Below the pieces are notes generated by a model. The model did no database searches and was not told the origin of the DNA. It worked only from the letters and a program-made list of their open reading frames with translations. Below, piece after piece: positions 59,241 to 64,000 of a stretch of DNA of 64,000 nucleotides (position 1 is its first letter; each line of letters opens with the position of its first letter). The position numbers were made by a program, and so were the translations under genes. Source of the DNA: Quillaja saponaria (taxonomy: Eukaryota; Streptophyta; Magnoliopsida; Fabales; Quillajaceae); contig CM055613.1 of NCBI GenBank assembly GCA_029379385.1, positions 20,850,001 to 20,914,000 of the forward strand, written 5' to 3'.

Positions 59241-60660
59241 TCCTAGAAATTTCTGGAATTACTTATCAAGGTTCTGCTTATGGAAGCTTTGGGGGAATGG
59301 AAGATGAGCATTTGTCTTTTTAGGTTCAGCAACTACCTTATTTTCCTTCTCCTTTTTTACTTCAGTAAGCAATTCTTCTTTAGTAGGAGATATAGGGATT
59401 TCATCATCTTGTAATTTTTTTTTCCTCTGCTCCCCTAACTCTTTCCCACTCTTAAAAGTTATGGCCTTACATTATTCCTTACTCTCTTTCCTTGGGTTTG
59501 CTTCGGTATCACTATGAAGGGCATCATGAAGTCTACTAGTCAAAGCATTTGCTAGCTACCTAATTTATGTCTCTAATGTTCTCAAGGAGATAGCTTGGCT
59601 TTGAATAACAAAGTCAGTCTGAGACATGTATTGCAAAAGCATGTCTTCAAAGGATGGCTTCTTTTAAGAAGTTGCTTGCCTTTATGGAACTTGAAATCCA
59701 GGAGGTGGATTAGGCCTTGCAACTTGTGATCCTTGATTATTTCAACCAAAGTTTTGGTGGTTTCTCCATCCTGGATTATATGTATTAGAACAAGGGTTGT
59801 TTTGACGGTTGAAATTCTGAACATATTGAACCGCTTCAATATTTAGGTATTGGTCCATGGTACAACCTTCACCACAAGCTTCACATACCAAGGCAGCGGC
59901 CTTAGATTATTGTTGCACTACAAAATTATCAAACCTCTTTATCAACCTAGCCACTTGTGATGTGAAAGCAATAATGGCATCAATTTCATGAATCCCAGCA
60001 ACTATTCGAGATGTTAACCTTTTGGTTGGCCATTGATAAGAGTTTGAGGCCATCTTTTCTAAAAGGTCATAGGCATCATCTATAGATTTATCCATCAAAG
60101 CACCACTATCAGCATCATCAATTATTATTCTAGTTTGGTTTCCCAAACCATTATAAAAGGTATACACTTGCAGCCACTTAGGAGTGCTATGATGTGGGCA
60201 CTTTCTCATCAAGTTTTTATATCTCTCCCATGCCTTATAGAAAGACTCTTGATCTTGTTGAAAGAATGATGTGATTTCATTCCTTATCTTGGTAGTTTTT
60301 GTGGGAATAAAGAATTTGGCCAGAAATTTTTATGTCATGTCTGACCAAGTGGTGATGGAATATTGAAGTAATTAATACAACCAACTTTTTACATTATCTC
60401 AGAGTGAGAAAGGAAAAAGCCTAAGGTGGACTGCATCATTAGAGACGCCATTGTACTTGAATGTGTCACACAACTCCAGCAATGAGACTAAATGGGTATG
60501 GGGGTCTTCACTTAGTAATCCCTCAAATTGAGCAGATTGTTAAATCATCTGAATTGTGCCTAGTTTAATCTCAAAATTGTTCGCAGTAATGTTAGTCTTT
60601 ATATGCTAGAGTGGAGGCCTTGCATAAGAAGGGACAGTATAATCTCTCAGAGCCTTATTT
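59241..60660 (-). pseudogene. Athila-2 gag
   Basis: Collinear with Athila-1 gag. Open pieces: 59907-60212 (MMRKCPHHSTPKWLQVYTFY, MDKSIDDAYDLLEKMASNSY, then IHEIDAIIAFTSQVARLIKR), CEACGEGCTMDQY near 59840-59885 (a CX2C knuckle-like remnant), NFNRQNNPCSNTYNPGWRNH near 59750-59820, and the Lys/Glu/Pro-rich linker to about 59280. The N-terminal gag core is recognisable at 60300-60560 but full of stops. Confidence 0.8.
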
Positions 60661-61222
60661 TCATGAATTTCTTAATCATCAGCCATTGCACAAGATTGTT
60701 TTGGGATTTGGTTCTTTCTCAACTTTCAGGAGCATTCATTCGATCTCGAGATCGTATGGTATTAGTTCCAAATCTCTTGTGTTTTGCATGTAATGTCAAT
60801 AGCACTTGAAATCAAGAATAAAAGACTTGAAACTATAACATTTTCCTAATATCCTAACCATTCATCAAAATAGCATTCCATTTCTTCTTACAAGTCTTAT
60901 TCGTCCATATGGTCATGTCGGTACTCCCGAAAATCCATAACGAACTTGTGTTTGACAGTTTTGCCTCTAGAATCCAAAGGTAAACATTTAAAGTATAACT
61001 TGAAAATAAAAATACTACTCAAGAATCCCATAATAAAAATGAAATTCAAAGAATTTGTACCTCTAGGAATAACTGTGTAATATATGTACCTGAAACAACA
61101 AGTTATATGATTATGTTAGTTATTTATAAAATGAATAACAAAGCTAGCTAGTAAATAACATTGTCTTAATTAAGATATGAACTATATATGAACATACATG
61201 CATATTTACGTGTAAAGAACTG
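60661..61222 (-). other. Junction between Athila-2 and the CACTA element
   Basis: Up to about 60750 the sequence still parallels the Athila leader (40660-40720). Beyond about 60850 it is AT-rich and adjoins the transposase C-terminus, so it is probably CACTA 3' sequence. No CACTA terminal inverted repeat, priming site or target duplication could be located. Confidence 0.4.
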
Positions 61223-61573
61223 CTAATTCTCATTACTTTCATCAATTAACTCTTCTTCTTTATCAACTGAGACGATTTCATCATAAACAATTAACCTAGC
61301 ACATTTTTTGCTCTTTGATTGAAGAAGCTCATTTTGATTAACTTCTTTTATGACATTTCTGTAGTGAAGTGATTCAGAGAGACTATCATCATCTTCATAG
61401 TAATCAAAGCTGGACATTGGGTTTCTTGATCTTGAAAAAAAGTTTGAATGCATCGGCAACACATTTTCAGTGTTATATTCAGTCATTTGTAAATTAACAA
61501 AATTTCTCGATTTCACTCTATATATTGCCCACCAATCAAGCTTTTCTCTTTTCTTAAACTGAATATTTTGCAT
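61223..61573 (-). pseudogene. CACTA transposase C-terminal tail
   Basis: Open frame beginning with QFKKREKLDWWAIYRVKSRN, which overlaps and continues the DUF4216-type segment in another frame, then an acidic, Ser/Asp/Glu-rich tail (YYEDDDSLSESLHY, VDKEEELIDESNEN) ending at a stop at 61223. Acidic tails are usual at the end of plant TNP2 proteins. Confidence 0.7.
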
Positions 61574-62290
61574 AAAAGACTTGTGTCGCTTGATTACCTA
61601 ACACAAATTGCTCATCTGAGTTAAGTTTGGATTTGTGATTTATCTCAATCAAACCATGTTGGGGTTCAACTTTAAGTTCTTTGTGAGATGAATTATACCA
61701 TAGACACTTGAACAAGACAAATTTATTGTTGGGACCCCCATACTCCAACTCAATCATATTGTTTAACATACTGTAAAAAATTATAATCACATGCATCATA
61801 ACAGCTTTTTTTCACACAAACACCACTATTCATTGTATTTTTGTTTTTCACATGATGTTCTATGTGAAACCTATAACCATTTACGATGTATCCATGATAA
61901 GAGTGGGCAAACTGATTTAGACCCATAGCTTTATCGTGTACGTGCTCATCAGCACTTACATCATGCAGTTTTATGTAATTATGACATATGTACGAATAAA
62001 AAAGTCATTAATGAAATATAGTTAAGTTTAATTATAATCAACAAAATTCTTATTTAGTTGGCATAGCCATTACGAAAATTCGCTTTTACAATGTCTCTTG
62101 AGTTGTTCATCGGTGATATTGGGATCATCAACTCTTATTATTGAATCAAATTGACTACAACAAATGTATGACAAGATAAGTGTTGTGTAAAAGTTGAGGT
62201 ACGTAAGTTTTGAACTTACTCCATAAACAAATCCTTCCTGAGAATGACATACATGCTTTTTACAATTTCTGCAGTCTAGAACGGGCACAT
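61554..62290 (-). pseudogene. CACTA transposase DUF4216-type region
   Basis: 61554-61799 encodes MIELEYGGPNNKFVLFKCLW then SKLNSDEQFVLGNQATQVFY, the hallmark of DUF4216. The part from 61800 to 62290 is degraded (DPNITDEQLKRHCKSEFSNW at 62070-62120 is visible) and joins the two C-terminal domains. Confidence 0.8.
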
Positions 62291-62349
62291 CAATATTTTA
62301 CAGAAAAAAATTGATCTTGATTAGTTGGACTCATATATCATATCATTGA

Positions 62350-62795
62350 CCGGTTCTGCATCTTGTCATACATGCTTGCAAATAAGGCTACAAAATTGAT
62401 GGTTCTCTAGTATGAGCCTCACATTGGCCTCAACCGTCTTTTCTTTTTCTCATATTATGAACCATCCTATTAATGAGTTTATATAAGTAGGGGGAATTAT
62501 ACAATTGAAAAAGAACAACCAAAGTAAGAAATTTGAAAGTTATACCTTTCGAAAGGATACACCAACAATGTTGCATAGGCCACCAAACTTTTTCCTTATA
62601 AGCCAAGTGAATTAATAAGTGTTCTATAAGATCCTAATAACCAGGTATTAACTTAGTTTCTAACTTACAAAGCATCATAGGTATATTTGGCTTAAGTTGC
62701 TCCATATATGGAACACTCAGTTCAGTTGCACAAATATCCTAAAAGAAATGACTAAGCTCTGTAATAGGATCTCAAATTGGTTTTGGAATGAAGTC
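62350..62795 (-). pseudogene. CACTA transposase DUF4218-type region
   Basis: Minus-strand pieces MEQLKPNIPMMLCKLETKLI, DLIEHLLIHLAYKEKVWWPM, QHCWCILSK and then EANVRLILENHQFCSLIC correspond to the DUF4218 core with its L-I-H-L-x-Y step. Stops at about 62630 and at several later points. Confidence 0.75.
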
Positions 62796-63260
62796 TCAAA
62801 ATGCAATAAACCTCTGCATGAATACATAATAGCCATGACTCTTCATACCATAAACTTTGTATTTTTTAATGGGATAACAATCAGGGAACTTCACATCATT
62901 CTTGATCCAATCACAAACCAACCTTTTATCATCTTTGCTTAGAGTGTGGGCTGCTTTTGGCTTTAACCATTTTCCATTAACCTCATGCAACTCCAATTTT
63001 GGTCCATGACATAGCTCTTTCAAATCTTGACGCGCTCGTGGAGTGTCCTTGTTTTTACCTTTAAAGACTATAATAGTATTGAAAATATTATCAAACACAT
63101 TCTTCTCAATATGTATGACATCTAAGTTATGGCGCAGTAGGTTGGTAGAACAATACGACAACTCCCATAATATACTCATCTTCACCCAATTATGATCCTT
63201 TCCATTTGTTGAAACATCAAATGATCTAACCCTAGAAAAAACCTAATCACTCGACAAATT
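62796..63260 (-). pseudogene. CACTA TNP2 transposase core, C-terminal part
   Basis: The open stretch 62796-63185 encodes LRHNLDVIHIEKNVFDNIFN, KGKNKDTPRARQDLKELCHG, HTLSKDDKRLVCDWIKNDVK and YGMKSHGYYVFMQRF. The DVIHIEKNV box and the MKSHxxHVLxQ-like end are diagnostic of TNP2. It is the best-preserved piece of this gene. Confidence 0.88.
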
Positions 63261-64000
63261 GGGAGGTGGTTAGCTTTTCTCAATGGTGTTTTTTCAAAAA
63301 TTGTTTCTTTTCTTTCAAAACGAATGATTCTCAAGCAAGAATTGACAATGGCAATCAAACCAACGTTGTTTTCTACTGTTCTTTAGTGTGAAAGATTTTG
63401 TATGTTCCATACATATAGGACATGACAGTCTACTATGGGTACTCCACCCAGAAATTATTCTGTAAGCAAGAAAATAATGAATTGTCCATAGACTTATCAA
63501 AAGTCAAGACGCCATTTCTCCAAAATATTTTTAACTTATCAAAATTCTTGCCAGGATGGAAACCGAACAAGGACTTAGCAAAGCCAAGAAAATGATATGT
63601 TGTTTCATGTACATGCATGGTGGAAGGTTATAAGGAGTGACAAACACTGACTAGCATGAATTTTGAGATCCCGAATTACCAAATAGAGTGAATCTATATG
63701 TTAAGAGCCCAAGTCTGACATTTCTTATTTCTTGTGATCTTGATGGATAGACTTTGTCAAAGTGCTTCCACGCCTCCCCATCGGACGAATGTATCATTAT
63801 ATCATGCTTTTCCCGTCTACCTTCCTTGTACTATCTCATGTCCTTTGCAGTCACTTCAACATATAAAGCCTCTGTAGAGCTCTTTACAAACATCACAAGC
63901 ATTCATGCACTCATTCTCATCCTAATACAAATAGCACTGATTTAGATAAACATTAATCTTATCATATCCAAGTCCTAACTCCTTTACTAACTTCCTAGAC
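63261..64000 (-). pseudogene. CACTA TNP2 transposase core, N-terminal part (continues off the window)
   Basis: 63315-63500 and neighbours encode GWSTHSRLSCPICMEHTKSF, then KQRWFDCHCQFLLENHSF, a TNP2 Cys pair followed by the W-F-D-C-H box. Upstream, SSDGEAWKHFDKVYPSRSQE, IRNVRLGLLTYRFTLFGNSG and YNLPPCMYM at 63600-63790, and further left LVKELGLGYDKINV. Frameshifts and stops separate them; the gene extends beyond the window. Confidence 0.85.

Larger units (their letters stand above)
49811..60850 (-). mobile_element. Athila-type element 2 (Athila-2), lacking its 5' LTR
   Basis: Same order as Athila-1 on the minus strand: gag (59240-60660), protease, RT, RNase H, integrase, spacer, downstream ORF, 3' UTR and 3' LTR (49811-50914). 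An Athila solo LTR lies inside RT (56261-57640). Upstream of gag the sequence departs from Athila-1 at about 60750-60850 without priming site or 5' LTR and gives way to CACTA sequence. All genes are broken. Confidence 0.85.
61223..64000 (-). mobile_element. CACTA (En/Spm) DNA transposon fragment, TNP2 transposase gene
   Basis: The minus strand encodes, in order from the window edge, a TNP2 transposase core, a DUF4218-type segment, a DUF4216-type segment and an acidic C-terminus. This is the layout of plant CACTA transposases. The N-terminal end lies beyond 64000 and no terminal inverted repeat is visible. Stops and frameshifts throughout. Confidence 0.85.

Noticed and set aside
59910..59925. 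cactacaaaa considered as a CACTA terminal inverted repeat
   Set aside because: It falls within the aligned Athila-2 gag and is explained by codons there; there is no mirror copy or target duplication.

Overview
This is a stretch of plant nuclear heterochromatin with no intact host gene that I can see. The organism is most likely a eudicot. The evidence is the repertoire of repeats: Athila-type Ty3/gypsy elements primed by tRNA-Asp, chromovirus-type LTRs (tRNA-Met priming site, LTRs opening TGTTATAACC), a plant L1-type LINE with a DUF4283/zinc-knuckle ORF1 and a C-terminal RNase H, a CACTA element encoding a TNP2 transposase, and endogenous pararetrovirus (Caulimoviridae) copies. The DNA is strongly AT-rich, and every coding region is broken by stops and frameshifts, so all protein calls are pseudogenes read through damage. 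The species cannot be told from the sequence.

Layout, left to right. 1-565 is the 3' end and promoter region of a pararetrovirus copy (EPRV3). 566-3404 is unassigned, with a possible host-gene fragment on the minus strand. A second pararetrovirus copy (EPRV1, plus strand) is cut into four pieces, 3405-5242, 16572-16786, 18185-21459 and 43874-44407, by later insertions. The first is a chromovirus-like element with 4.2-kb LTRs and only about 0.75 kb of interior (5243-16571), which itself carries a second family's solo LTR (8527-10714). The second is an Athila solo LTR (16787-18184). The third is a LINE (21460-43873) bounded by a 14-bp target duplication. That LINE was split by a complete Athila element (25684-42448), which was in turn hit by a second, 5'-truncated LINE (36131-38854) and by a truncated chromovirus LTR (27528-30375).

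Beyond EPRV1, after about 100 bp, a third pararetrovirus copy (EPRV2, minus strand, 44509-48671) lies tail to tail with it. EPRV2 is interrupted by a MITE-like insert and an Athila solo LTR. A chromovirus LTR fragment follows (48672-49810), then a second Athila element (49811 to about 60850, minus strand) that has a 3' LTR but no 5' LTR and carries an Athila solo LTR inside pol. The window ends in a CACTA transposase gene (minus strand, 61223 to beyond 64000).

No tRNA, rRNA, CRISPR array or working host gene was found. Functional interpretation is limited to how the repeats once worked (gag, protease, RT, RNase H, integrase, transposase) and to the order of insertion, which the target duplications and interrupted homologies make unusually clear. 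All similarity statements come from reading and aligning by eye; no database search was run.
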